Below are positions 54,099-63,617 of a stretch of DNA of 64,000 bases, piece by piece. The notes under the pieces were generated by a model. The model ran no database searches and was not told the origin of the DNA. It saw only the letters and a program-made list of their open reading frames with translations. How positions within the stretch are numbered: position 1 is the first letter of the stretch; each line of letters starts with the position of its first letter. The position numbers and the translations under genes were made by a program. The DNA comes from Nemertoderma westbladi (Eukaryota; Xenacoelomorpha; Nemertodermatida; Nemertodermatidae), in contig JAUCBJ010003704.1 in NCBI GenBank assembly GCA_032718475.1, positions 18,261 through 82,260 of the forward strand, read 5' to 3'.

Positions 54099-54884
54099 AT
54101 GAGTGAGTCGGGCGAGACACCACCGCGGACCCCGGACGAAGACCTAACGATCCGCGAGGCCGCGACCAAACGATACAGGCCCACGACGCCGGAGCCATCG
54201 ATAACGGGCGAACCGGAAGCACAGGACGAGGAGGGCCTGGAACCCGAAGTCGAGCCAAGAGAGAGAGAGAGCGAGACGGAGGGAGAGGGAGATGAGTCGA
54301 CACGGGACGGAGAACGGCGCGCCGATGTCGCCGGCCAGCTACCGGCCGAGGGCGACGAGCGGCCCACCGAAACGGCGACGGTGGGGCCGACGGTGCGACG
54401 CCGGACACGAAGAGACGGAGGAGAGATCGGTACCGATGTCGCCGGCCAGCTACAGGCCGAGGGCGACGGACGGCCCACCGGAACGGCGACGGTGGAGCCG
54501 CCGGTACGACGTCGGACCCGGAGGGACGGAGGAGAGGTCGGCGACGAGGACGTCGGGGTTTCTGAGCGACTTCGACGGGCCTACAACGCGACCCGGAAGC
54601 TGATAAACGACGCCAAGAAGGAAGGGGCGAAGGTAGACGAGGTGAGACTGAGAAAGCGACTAGGTGAGTCGGATAGACACTTAAATTACCTAATACGTTT
54701 TGGGCAGAGAGAACTGGCCGGGGAGAGAGCAGAAAGGATAGCCGGCGAACTGTTTGAACTATGGGAGTGTGGGAGTATGGAACCTAGCGTAGCGCCAGTG
54801 TACATAGGGCCATACTTGGTCGATGCCCGGGGAGTGAAACCAGTGGGTTGGAAGGGACCTCGAAGAGGGCGAATCCGAGGTTAA
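54099..54884 (+). CDS. gag: Element C gag, N-terminal segment
   Basis: Begins MSESGETPPRTPDEDLTIRE and resembles the start of element D's gag (PPRTPDDDLTIREA). It contains a duplicated block (DVAGQLPAEGDERPTETATV and DVAGQLQAEGDGRPTGTATV with RRRTRRDGG). The ordered segment SERLRRAYNATRKLINDAKK follows near residue 150. An extra C after VGWKGP near 54860 shifts the frame so that it ends in GRIRG; the correct continuation lies in the next frame. Confidence 0.75.
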   Translation: MSESGETPPRTPDEDLTIREAATKRYRPTTPEPSITGEPEAQDEEGLEPEVEPRERESETEGEGDESTRDGERRADVAGQLPAEGDERPTETATVGPTVRRRTRRDGGEIGTDVAGQLQAEGDGRPTGTATVEPPVRRRTRRDGGEVGDEDVGVSERLRRAYNATRKLINDAKKEGAKVDEVRLRKRLGESDRHLNYLIRFGQRELAGERAERIAGELFELWECGSMEPSVAPVYIGPYLVDARGVKPVGWKGPRRGRIRG

Positions 54885-55752
54885 CACCGAGGATTCGGCC
54901 TCGTCGGTCGGAGAAAGCTCCGGGAAGTGGGAGAAAGTTAGTAGGTCGGGAAGGCGGGGGAAGTCCGTCGTAACCGATAAGTCTGCTACATCCTCCGCGA
55001 AAGAAAGAGCGGTGAGAAAAATAGGAGCCGCATACCGTCTCAGCATGGCAGAGCAAGGTCAGAGAGAAATGAAGGAACGGCTAGAGGAGGGAAGAGTGCG
55101 GTTAGAGAGGGAAACGGTATTGCTTAGAGAAACCGGAGAAAGGGCCGAAAGGGCTTTGAAAAGCCTAAGGGAGTATGATGAGATAGAGGAAAGGGAGTGT
55201 AGGGAGCGTGAAGCGAGAGAGGAAAGGGAACGCAAGGAGCGTGAGGCGGAACGCAAGGAGCGTGAGGCGAGAATGGAAAAGGAACGCAAGGAGCGTGAGG
55301 CGAGAGAGGAAGGGGAACGCAAGGAGCGTGAGGCAAGGGAGGAAAGGGAACGCAAGGAGCGTGAGGCGGAACGCAAGGAATATGAGACGAGAAAGGAAAA
55401 GGAACGCAAAGAGCGTGGGGCGAGACGAAGGGAGAGCATTAAGAGTGCCGCAGACTCGGCCATCAAGGACACCCAGGAGCGTGAGGGGATAGTGGCAGAG
55501 AGTGAAAAGGAGCGCAAGGAATTAGAGAAACGGCAGAGTGAGTTTGCGGGAAATATAATTAGAGGGGAGCACGAGTTGGAATACGTGCGAGTGGGACCGC
55601 CGTCTGAAACTGGGGCCGGCTCGAGTATTTTTGAGGAGCCGAGGGCCGTAGATATATTTATTAATACTCCACTGACAGGGACCGCACGACAGACCCAAAA
55701 CTGGTGCGACCGTACGGGCGGGGGGGGGGGGGTAATAATAATGGTACAGTAG
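54862..55752 (+). CDS. gag: Element C gag, second segment: long charged coiled coil
   Basis: Open from EEGESEVNTEDSASSV, which matches element D's EEGESEVKPEDSVSSV. It includes a long Arg/Glu/Lys repeat region (EREAREERERKEREAERK, 55210-55430) that element D lacks and that is predicted to be coiled coil. It ends NWCDRTGGGGGV at a G13 run (55720-55732). In element D the same place (NWCSRTGGGGSSSTS) is uninterrupted, so the break here is likely a length change in the G run. Confidence 0.7.
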   Translation, partial: EEGESEVNTEDSASSVGESSGKWEKVSRSGRRGKSVVTDKSATSSAKERAVRKIGAAYRLSMAEQGQREMKERLEEGRVRLERETVLLRETGERAERALKSLREYDEIEERECREREAREERERKEREAERKEREARMEKERKEREAREEGERKEREAREERERKEREAERKEYETRKEKERKERGARRRESIKSAADSAIKDTQEREGIVAESEKERKELEKRQSEFAGNIIRGEHELEYVRVGPPSETGAGSSIFEEPRAVDIFINTPLTGTARQTQNWCDRTGGGGGVIIMVQ

Positions 55753-56480
55753 ACGTTGTTGATATTAATAGTACCGTATGGGATAACGCTAATCAAACCT
55801 TTATTACAGGAAATACTTTGCCTGGTGGTAGTAATTTAAATTTAAATCAGAACAATCCCAGTGTTAATGTAGAAAATAATCCTAATATTGATGTAGTTAC
55901 GCAAAATAATTCAAATAATCAAAATAATAACTCGAATTCGGACCTACAAAATAACTTAAATAACGCAATTACACAGAATAATTCGAATAATTCAAATAAT
56001 GATCTTAGCCCGAATTTACAAAATAATTCAGATAACGTAGTCGCGCAGAATAATACAAATGATTTTGTTTCAAATGAGCAAATTAGTTCCGTTTCCAATA
56101 TGGGTGCTATTAATGTAAACACGTCGGGCCACGTAGTTAGTAGACAGGGAGCAGAGGGCCTGGTAGGCCACGTAGTTAGTAGACAGGGAGCAGAGGGCCT
56201 GGTAGGCCACGTAGTTAGTAGACAGGGAGCAGAGGGCCTGGTAGGCCACGTAGTTAGTAGACAGGGAGCTGAGGGCCTGGTAGGCCACGTAGTTGGTAGG
56301 CAGGGAGTAGAGGGCCTGGTAGGCCACGCAATAGCAGAGGGAGAGGCGGGGGTGAATGGACCCGACTGTGGTAGGGTCGATGTGTCGACTAGAGAGGTAT
56401 ATAGTAGCGGGGCGAGAGGTAGCGAAGTTAGATGTAGCGAGTGGGGGGGGGGCTACGAGCACCCCACAACAGAAAGTTAG
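55704..56480 (+). CDS. gag: Element C gag, third segment: Asn-rich and 13-residue repeats
   Basis: Continues in the +1 frame across the G13 run: DVVDINSTVWDNANQTFITG corresponds to VVNINSTVVDNPNPFITG in element D. An Asn-rich part (QNNSNNQNNNSNSD) is followed by five copies of GHVVSRQGAEGLV. The frame ends SEWGGGYEHPTTES after a G10 run at 56443-56452, exactly parallel to the end of frame 1 in element D. Confidence 0.72.
   Translation: MRPYGRGGGGNNNGTVDVVDINSTVWDNANQTFITGNTLPGGSNLNLNQNNPSVNVENNPNIDVVTQNNSNNQNNNSNSDLQNNLNNAITQNNSNNSNNDLSPNLQNNSDNVVAQNNTNDFVSNEQISSVSNMGAINVNTSGHVVSRQGAEGLVGHVVSRQGAEGLVGHVVSRQGAEGLVGHVVSRQGAEGLVGHVVGRQGVEGLVGHAIAEGEAGVNGPDCGRVDVSTREVYSSGARGSEVRCSEWGGGYEHPTTES
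56127..56330 (+). repeat. 39-bp coding minisatellite in gag of element C
   Basis: ggccacgtagttagtagac... begins at 56127, 56166, 56205, 56244 and 56283, with a degenerate sixth at 56322. It encodes 13 residues per unit (GHVVSRQGAEGLV). Element D has looser, longer-period versions (near 30200-30060), so the repeat expanded separately. Confidence 0.95.
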
Positions 56481-57375
56481 CGGCGAGAGGGGGGGGGCAG
56501 AGAGTGTCCCACAGCCGTCAGCGGACAATGCGAGGGCCGAACAAGGTAAACCGCAACAACCGGCGACGGAAAGTAATAGGGGGATTGCGAGTATCCCCAG
56601 CGACGTGCGATCGAGCAGAGAAAGACAGGTTGACGTCGCGGGAGGGCAGACGGAGCGTCGAGCCCGATCAGAGGAGGAAAGAAGAACAGTGGGGTTTAAC
56701 CGGGAGGTCGACGAGAGATCTCGTGAGCGGGAATATTCCACTGATAGGAGAAGAGAGGAAGAGAGTAGTAGAAGTATCGCCGCAAAAGATAGAAGAGCGA
56801 GGACGGACAGCGAGCCGTCGGTAGTCGAGATGAGAACGGAGAGTCAGTGGGGTCGGACTCCGGGAGATTGCCGTCGCCCCGGAGGGATGCGATCCGGTGA
56901 GACGCATTACACGCCGAGAGAGGGGTACGCGATGTACCGGTACGAAGATGAAAACAGTGGAGAGGGGGGTCGAAGAGAAACTTTCCGACGGAATATACCT
57001 ACCGATCGAGAATACGGTAGCCGCGGGGAGGATTATTCGAGAAGAATAAACTTCGATCCCGAGCAACACATGCAGACTGTAGGGCATACTGTAGGTCTTA
57101 CTGCACATACCGTAGGTCATACTGAGAGAGGCAATGTAGGCGATAGGATAGCGCGGACAACGGGATTAAACCCGGAAGTCGCGGAATACATACCGGCGGG
57201 TAGGCCAGAAGCTGATAGGCCTATACCGGTACCAGCACAGCAGTATGACTACAGCATGCAGGGACATAACATATACCCAGGGGAGGGGGGAATTATTGCG
57301 GATAGGTGCATGGGCCCCAACGTATTAACATCAACCCCAGTACCAGACATACCGGTGGGGGGGGGGACAGGGTGA
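56356..57375 (+). CDS. gag: Element C gag, fourth segment: Arg/Glu-rich region
   Basis: Overlaps the previous frame by 125 nt and becomes homologous with element D's frame 2 after the G10 run (GATSTPQQKVSGERGGAESV vs GATGTPPREISRERGGAESV). It is rich in Arg, Glu and Ser and likely disordered, then has GHTVGLTAHTVGHTERGNVG and GLNPEVAEYIPAGRPEADRP, well conserved with D. It terminates at a second G10 run (57357-57366), where D has G8 and stays in frame. Confidence 0.72.
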   Translation: MDPTVVGSMCRLERYIVAGREVAKLDVASGGGATSTPQQKVSGERGGAESVPQPSADNARAEQGKPQQPATESNRGIASIPSDVRSSRERQVDVAGGQTERRARSEEERRTVGFNREVDERSREREYSTDRRREEESSRSIAAKDRRARTDSEPSVVEMRTESQWGRTPGDCRRPGGMRSGETHYTPREGYAMYRYEDENSGEGGRRETFRRNIPTDREYGSRGEDYSRRINFDPEQHMQTVGHTVGLTAHTVGHTERGNVGDRIARTTGLNPEVAEYIPAGRPEADRPIPVPAQQYDYSMQGHNIYPGEGGIIADRCMGPNVLTSTPVPDIPVGGGTG

Positions 57376-58881
57376 CATTCCCCCATCACAATATCAACAA
57401 TATACCCCGATGGTAGCAAGAACAACGAGACCCTTGGACGAAAACAGGTCGTGTGATACAGACATATGGAGGGGGCCGCTACCCCCGATGACATATCCGA
57501 GTCAGAGAAGATCAAGAAATAGGACGGACGAACCGCACCAGACAGGGGAAACTATACGGCACCCGTCGAATCCATTAGAAGCGCAGGCAATGGGGATGGC
57601 CACGTTGATCGATGCGTTGAAAACGAGGATCGAATTACCACCCGTGGAACCGTTCAAATTCGATGGGAGCAGGCCGGAAGAATACTTACAGTTTCGGCGA
57701 ATGTATAGTAGCGAAATACTAACAAAAAACTTGACGCAGGCGGAGTGCCTAAAATATCTACAAGTGTACACGGGAGGCCCAGCATACGATATCGTGAGGC
57801 AATACCAAGGAATAGAGGGCGGCTTCACGACAGCATGGCGGGCACTGGATAGGGAATACGGGCACCCGGCCAAGATCATCAGGCAGACGCTGAGAGGCAT
57901 AACATCGGGTGGCCTACAGGATAACCCCGTTAGCATTAAGACGTTTGCTAACAAAGTCGAGAAGGCGCTGATCGTGCTGAAGACGCTAGACGCGCCATAC
58001 GAGCTCAACGCGTCCAATAACATCACCACGATAGCGCAGGCACTACCGAGTTGGCTGCGCAACAAATGGAGGAAGATCGCTTTCTCCACCCGAGACAAGA
58101 AGGGTGCGGAACCAGGTTTAGAAGAAATGTCAAACTTCTTAAATTACGAGGCCGAACTAATAACGGACCCAGTTTATAGTGAAGATAGCCTGGGAAAGGG
58201 ACCAAAGACAGATCACTACAGGCCCAAACCAGAGCACAATACATCGAACGCGTTACCGAGACTCAGGCAATCATTGCCATACGCAGCGACGCAGGGGACT
58301 GCAAGTCCACAGACAAGCGAAGATAAGACAACATCAAGGGACGGACAGGGGAACAATAACAACATGAATAAACATAACCCCAGTACGTCCAGTAGGCCAA
58401 ATCCAGTCAATAAGAATAGTAGGGACTTTGGTACAAATATAACTGCGATACGCAACGCATTGTATAAAGAGGGCTACGACCCAAAGAGCAAATGCCAGTT
58501 ACACGCAAATGCGCTTCATAAAACCATGAACTGCAGGTACTGGCAGGCGCTACCGAGGCAAGACCAGATAGATTACACGTCGAGCAATAAAATCTGCTCG
58601 CGATGTGTAAAGAGTGGACACAAGGCCAGGGAATGCCAAGAGAAGCCGGTCAAGTTTGGCCAAAGGAGAGGCCAGACGATGGCAACGAGCACGGTAGGGG
58701 CGAAGAAGAGAGGAACAGTGCTACTTGGAGTAGTACCAGTACGAGTGATCGGGGAAGGCAATCGATCAGTAACAACACTAATGCTGGTTGATAGTGGAGC
58801 TGCCTTCACATTAGTTGAGGAATGGGTAGCCGAAGAAATAGGGTTGAGAACGAGGCCAAGCAGGATGGCGGTGATGGGACA
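57367..58881 (+). CDS. gag-pol: Element C gag-protease, capsid, zinc knuckle, protease start
   Basis: Open from GDIPPSQYQQYTP. The DUF1759 capsid-like domain starts near 57640 (PPVEPFKFDGSRPEEYLQF, LTQAECLKYLQVYTGGPAY, TAWRALDREYGHPA) and ends near 58170. The knuckles are CQLHANALHKTMNC and CSRCVKSGHKAREC (58495-58635). The protease active site LMLVDSGAAFTLVEE is at 58780-58825, with an intact D-S-G. After VMGHC the reading continues only through minisatellite sequence to a stop at 58948. It resembles element A's gag-protease distantly. The capsid segment is the part missing in element D. Confidence 0.85.
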
Positions 58882-59375
58882 TTGTCCTAGGACCGAATTG
58901 TCCGAGAACCGAATTGTCCTAGGACCGAAATGTCCGGGACCGAATTGAACTAGGACCGAATTGTCCTAGAACGGAAATGTCGAGGACCGAATTGTCCTAG
59001 AACCGAATTGTCCTAGGACCGAATTGTCCTAGGACCGAATTGTCCAAGGACCGAATTGTCCTAGGACCGAATTGTCCTAGAACGGAATTGTCCTAGGACC
59101 GAATTGTCCTAGAACCGAATAGTCCTAGGACCGAATTGTGCGGGACCGAATTGTCCTAGGACCGAATTGTCCTAGGACCGAATTATCCTAGGACCGAATT
59201 GTCCTAGGACCGAATTGTCCAAGGACCGAATTGTCCTAGGACCGAATTGTCCTAGGACCGAATTGTCCTAGGACCGAATTGTCCTAGTTCCGAATTGTCC
59301 TAGGACAGAATTGTCCTAGGTCCGAATTGTCGTAGGACCGAATTTTCCGGGACCGAATTGACCGGGAACGAATTG
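58882..59375. repeat. GGACCGAATTGTCCTA minisatellite, about 30 copies
   Basis: Units are about 16 bp, ctaggaccgaattgtc, with substitutions (agaacggaa, cggga). All are in the one orientation, unlike the foldback loci. It begins exactly where element C stops being homologous to a protease. Sequence 59376-59524 is AT-rich with no gene. Confidence 0.93.
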
Positions 59376-59524
59376 TCCGTTTCCTCATTGAAATATAATT
59401 CGGACCAAAAACAAAATACTATAAAAATTGAAATACAAATGCTTAGCTACTTATTTAGCAAATATTAATATGTAAAAATTCAAGAATAAATATCTATTAA
59501 ATTAATAGCTTAATTTAATTTAAT

Positions 59525-59667
59525 TTGATCACGGACAATTCGATCCCGGAAAATTCGGTTCCATTAATATGTATGTTATGGGTCCGAATTGTCTTAGTCA
59601 GTATCCGGACAATTCGGTCCCACAACATTAAATTAATAGGACCGAATTGTCCGGGACTGAATTGTCC
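59525..59667. repeat. Foldback minisatellite array, locus 3
   Basis: Two short hairpins: cacggacaattcgatccc with spacer attaatatgtatgtt, then an inverted arrangement with spacer acaacattaaattaat, ending gactgaattgtcctgcttcc. The spacers are variants of the one at loci 1 and 2 in both orientations. Confidence 0.8.
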
Positions 59668-59689
59668 TGCTTCCTTTTTCTTGGTGTCT

Positions 59690-60110
59690 GCTTATTTTCG
59701 ATATCAGTTTTCATGTTTGGTTGCATCAAAACTGTCTGTCTGTCTGTCGCTTATGTCTGTCATTCTATCTGTGAAAATATGTTTTATCACATCACAAATC
59801 TAAAATATTCGGTATGTGTGTTTTGTTGGTTTCCGATATCAATTTTTATGTTTGGTGGCATCTAAACAGTTTGTTTGTAAGTCCGTTTATTTGTCAATAT
59901 GTCTGTCAAAAGATAACAAATCACACACAACGCTAAACTCTTTTGAATGTGTGATTTCTTGGACTATCTCTTCATTTCTGGTATCAATTTTCATGTTTGG
60001 TGGCATCTAAACTGTTTGTCTGTCTGTCTGTTTGTCTGTCAATCCGTCTGTTAAATTATATTATATCACACCACATAGTTAAAATCTTATGAGGTTTACC
60101 TGGTCTCTGA
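59690..60110 (+). repeat. About 145-bp monomers following foldback locus 3
   Basis: Three monomers with tatcagttttcatgtttgg (59702), tatcaatttttatgtttgg (59839) and tatcaattttcatgtttgg (59983), each followed by a gtctgtctgtc tract, then a cacac(c)acaaagctaaa-like segment. Confidence 0.85.
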
Positions 60111-60405
60111 TTTACCACTGACAATACCACTTGTTTCAAACACCCTACGTGAGGGCAGATTAAGACTCAGTGGGCACTGGAGGAAAATCAAACATGAGGT
60201 CATACCAGATCTACTTTTGTGGCAACCAACACAAGGAAAGCGTAGCCGTGGATGACTGGCTGCAACATATACTGTATAGACCAACTTGAAAGGGATACTG
60301 GACTTGATACAAACTAAATTACGACAACTATGGAGAATCAGGAAGCCTGGAAGGATCTAATTGCCACAGTCCGAGCTATCGTGTGACCTAGTAGTAGTAG
60401 TATTT
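60110..60405 (+). pseudogene. LINE 3' terminal fragment with (tag)n tail
   Basis: In the plus strand, LREGRLRLSGHWRKIKHEVI and LLLWQPTQGKRSRG, then DQLERDTGLDT in another frame, match the C-terminus of LINE polyproteins (compare LRFAGHCFRREDQP at 51.28 kb). It ends with gtgtgacctagtagtagtag (60381-60400). Frameshifts mark it as a dead copy. Confidence 0.75.
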
Positions 60406-60590
60406 AAGTACAAGAACGCTGCAAACCTGAAAGACTCCATATAAGACTTCGAATGGATCTATGTCACCATCAGTAGTACAGTAGAAACAAATGTTGTGGA
60501 ACCATCGTACACGTGATGTGATAGCTGCAATAATTTCCTCAGGAATCACATGTGCTGCAAGTAAGTTGAACATAAGTGGTCTTAATCGGA
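60406..60590 (-). pseudogene. LINE RT fragment in opposite orientation
   Basis: Minus-strand residues HVIPEEIIAAIT and TTDGDIDPFEVLYGVFQ match GIPDEIIAAIRS and VDGDTEPFEVLWGVLQG of the LINE at 50.5 kb. It abuts the tail of the preceding fragment, tail to middle. Confidence 0.75.
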
Positions 60591-62140
60591 TACCTTACCT
60601 TAAAGAAGTCAATAAAAATCTTTGTTAAAAACTCTGTAAATATCATTCAAAGCGTCTGCAATGGATTTCTCGTGCTTCTTTGCACAATAAGCTCCTAAAA
60701 CGGCTTTGAATCTCTAAAAGTTCCGTGCTATATTTTCCCTTATTGTTTTGGTTCCCGGCTGATATTAAATATTTCCCACTAGAACACGGTCCTTCAATGA
60801 CTTGTTATTTACGGACATCCACAACCTTTCAATATAGTGCAAAAACACAGTGATTTATGTTCTTCCCAAGATGTATATTGCTCCCTTCTGGCATATAAAA
60901 ATAGTGTACTGTAACATCATAGAAAAACCTCTGGGATGAGGAAAAAGGAGAAACCGGGTGAGGGGTGCTTTGGGTCCGTTAGGATCCAAGTATAGCCTCC
61001 AAAATAATCCAAATAATCCAAAATATACAGGAAATACAGTATTTTAGTCGTTTCGTTATTCTAAAAATACACTGAAAAAATATATATGGAAAAAACGTCT
61101 AAACGTCATGTAAAATCGTAGAACGTCGTGAAAAGTCGTAATAAACTTGGTACAGCTTCACGCTATTGGAACTTGGCGATAGTGCAGAACACCAGGTTAC
61201 CGTCTGAGTCCAAACAGGGGTGGGACCGATTGGACGAAAACGGTTAGCTGTTACTTTGTCCTCAAAACTACACGGTCGATCCCGGCGAGCCTGGGATGAG
61301 CCGTATAGCCAACGAACAGAGTGCACAAGAACTACCGCAACTGACGGTCTAAACCTATAGGGACACTGCCACTTTGCCCCCAACACTAAATAGTCAGTCC
61401 TGGGACGAACTAAGTAGCCAGTGGACAGAGTGCGCGAGCGCTCTGGGGCTAGTTAGCCCCTTTTAAACCCGGTGTAGGGTCGATATGATGTTGACCCCTA
61501 ATTATCACCTAAACAGAGTTTGTCTTTCTAGTGCAGAGATTTTACTTTCAAACCATGTAAAATATAATTAATACGTGGTTGTTTGACTTACCAATAACTG
61601 ATTATTAATGAACGCAATAGAGTTTGAAGGTGACCAATTATTCCTTTATTAATAACTGGGTGAGGGTGATAGGGGGTGAGGTTGGCGTATTAAGGGGCCA
61701 ATGAGAGAAAGGAGGGGGATTGTGTGGTTACCTCCTTTATTGGATTGCAATGATTCGTGGGGGAGTAGCCGGCAATATTGGTTAGATATGGTGGGTGAGG
61801 CCAGCTAAGGATGTCTGGGATGGAAATATGTCGTAATATTGGATATAATCGGAGAGAAATATTACGACGGGAAAGGGGGAAAAAGGGAATAATTGTGTAG
61901 TGATTATTGCATTTTTAAATTAGAATCCCGACGGAGTGTATTTTTTATGTTTGCCTACGGAGGCTCGAAAAATCGATCACAGCGCCAGAATAGGCTCAAT
62001 GGTCACATGACCATTGCGGAGCCGTTTTGGTTCCCACATAACATCATCTTAATTGGATCCCCTAGGGGATATAATATAATTCTATGGTATATCTTTGCGG
62101 TAATCCAGATCAACGAGTTTCCAGGAAAATATCCATAGAT
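60591..62140. other. Gene-free stretch
   Basis: Contains a loose duplication at 61270-61430 (gtcgatcccggcgagcctgggatgag... and gtcagtcctgggacga..., each followed by ggacagagtgc or gaacagagtgc). Nothing was recognised as coding or as a complete element. Confidence 0.45.
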
Positions 62141-62239
62141 TGTTAGGTTGCCCTTCTTGGGGACTGGGACCAACATATTTGTTTTAATTTCTTATGGAAC
62201 TCTCTCAGTTTATACATGTTTATGATAATTGGATGAATG

Positions 62240-62515
62240 TGCTCCAAATCCTAAGGATTTTTAAAGAACTCAGGGGAACGCGTCCACTGGCACGATTGGT
62301 CTTGATGCTCTTTTTAGAAGTCTTGATTTCAGCCGACCTGAAACTGGTGATGAGAACTGCCATATGTTTAATAACCACTGGCAGAGCACGTTTAGAAATA
62401 GTAGATCCAGTACTCCTCCCATATGTGAGTCCAGACTGGTATCTAACTGTGGGGACCCAAATCTCTGGATGGCACATACACAAGGATACTGCCCCGGGTT
62501 ATCCATACAGATTGA
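62240..62515 (+). pseudogene. Highly decayed LINE fragment
   Basis: At nucleotide level agcacgtttagaaatagt, ccagtactcctcccatatg, ctaactgtggggaccc and aaatctctggatggcaca match the LINE at 49985-50120 (ccagtactcctctatggg, ctctaactgctgagg, aaatctctggatggtaca). The upstream part (62240-62380) is too diverged to assign. The 120-codon frame across it is chance. Confidence 0.6.
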
Positions 62516-62746
62516 CTACATCATTGAGGATGAGGAGCCCTCAAAAAAGTTTGTAAACATTTTTTGTGTGGATTTGTATAATTATTTTGACGATATATTG
62601 AAGTTCAATTCTCGTTGACTCACATATAGTCCTATAGAGTAGTAAGTAGTACAAAAGCAGTTTATATACCGTATAGAGTACAAAAGCAGTTTATACACTG
62701 CTTTCTATATTTACACTGTGCGACCCCACAGTATAAAATATAGTCG

Positions 62747-63103
62747 CTATACAACGGCAGACTTTACTTCTCTTTTATTGCGATTCCTTTTACATTGTAA
62801 GAACATCGCCGCCAGGACTGGATCCTCAACCATCACACAGATGATATCCAGAGACTCCTTGTCAAACACTTGTACAACGTTGTAAAAATCGCCAGAGAAC
62901 TTATCAGGAACACGTCCAACGAATAATCCAACAAGTTGCTCATTACCATTGCTGTCTTTAGAGAAAGCTCCGGCTCCGTTGAAATAAGACGGTAGTAGGT
63001 CGGACGGATCAACTTTACTAGCTAAGAGCTTCGGTTCGCCTCCAGGGCTGGTGAGGACAATTCTTTCTTTATTGATCTCTGAAGTTTCAATAGTAACTTC
63101 TTC
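62747..63103 (-). CDS. Last exon of an unrecognised host gene
   Basis: The minus strand has a good acceptor (aatttttttatag) before GAA at 63103 and 118 codons to a TAG at 62747-62749. It begins EEVTIETSEINKERIVLTSP and ends with a basic tail, FLQCKRNRNKREVKSAVV. It joins in phase 0 to the exon at 63420-63617. A middle stretch, YFNGAGAFSKDSNGNEQLVG, has no repeat or low-complexity character, and codon use is balanced, so a real gene is likely. No domain was recognised. The rest of the gene is presumably beyond the right edge. Confidence 0.65.
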   Translation of the reverse strand, partial: EEVTIETSEINKERIVLTSPGGEPKLLASKVDPSDLLPSYFNGAGAFSKDSNGNEQLVGLFVGRVPDKFSGDFYNVVQVFDKESLDIICVMVEDPVLAAMFLQCKRNRNKREVKSAVV

Positions 63104-63419
63104 CTATAAAAAAATTAGGCCTATATTTGTTACTGCGCATGTTATATCACTTCCTATCAACACCCTCGCCCATCGCTTCCATATACCTACCAACTCCACA
63201 CCCCTCACCACGCTCCTACCGCTTCCACATACCAAGGCACTCCACATAATATAACAATCCCGCACCATATTCCTTTCCATCACCCCCACCCAGACCAACT
63301 CCAGCACTTGCACAACCACATACCGAAACTCCCCCCCCCCCCCACCACTCACACCTCACCACATCATGCCGGCACCTCGCCCATCCATGCACTGAATCCA
63401 ATATAAATCATAAATAAAC

Positions 63420-63617
63420 CTGGATTTTTGTATTAAATCCGCTTGCAGCAGCCAAAACAACATCTCCGTGATATAAGTCGTTGGCGATCGGTGTCGCTAG
63501 TTTAGGAAAGACTCCGGTGTGCGCCACAGATTCCACAATAGAAATCAAACCCAAATCAGTTAGAAGAGATTTCTTCCCGTATCTATACTTCATAATATAC
63601 TCCTGGGTTACAAACTC
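63420..63617 (-). CDS. Penultimate exon of the same unrecognised gene
   Basis: Encodes EFVTQEYIMKYRYGKKSLLT, then DLGLISIVESVAHTGVFPKL, then ATPIANDLYHGDVVLAAASG and NTKIQ, and ends at a donor (CAG then gtttat at 63419). The upstream acceptor is taken as cacacag before GAG at 63617; the tract before it is purine-poor only weakly, so this edge is less sure. The ATG at 63593 would be an alternative start. I do not recognise the protein; the Leu/Val-rich pattern suggests a compact folded domain. No further exon was found from 63618 to 64000. Confidence 0.6.

Larger units (their letters stand above)
53481..58881 (+). mobile_element. BEL/Pao element C, 5' part, truncated by a minisatellite
   Basis: The LTR is at 53481-54019, followed 80 bp later by a gag that is homologous to that of element D but still includes the DUF1759 capsid domain, a zinc knuckle and a protease start. 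The protease sequence turns into the GGACCGAATTGTCC minisatellite at about 58882. Pol and the 3' LTR are missing. The gag is split into five overlapping frames, mostly at G runs. Confidence 0.85.

Noticed and set aside
55059-55796. 245-codon minus-strand frame, Ser/Arg-rich
   Set aside because: It is antisense to the coiled-coil repeat of element C's gag, which is supported by homology with element D.
60110-60590. Twin-priming inversion of one LINE
   Set aside because: In twin priming the inverted part lies 5' of the tail-bearing part; here it lies beyond the tail, so two separate fragments are more likely.
62194-62556. 120-codon plus-strand frame as a gene
   Set aside because: Nucleotide matches show decayed LINE sequence read in a different frame.
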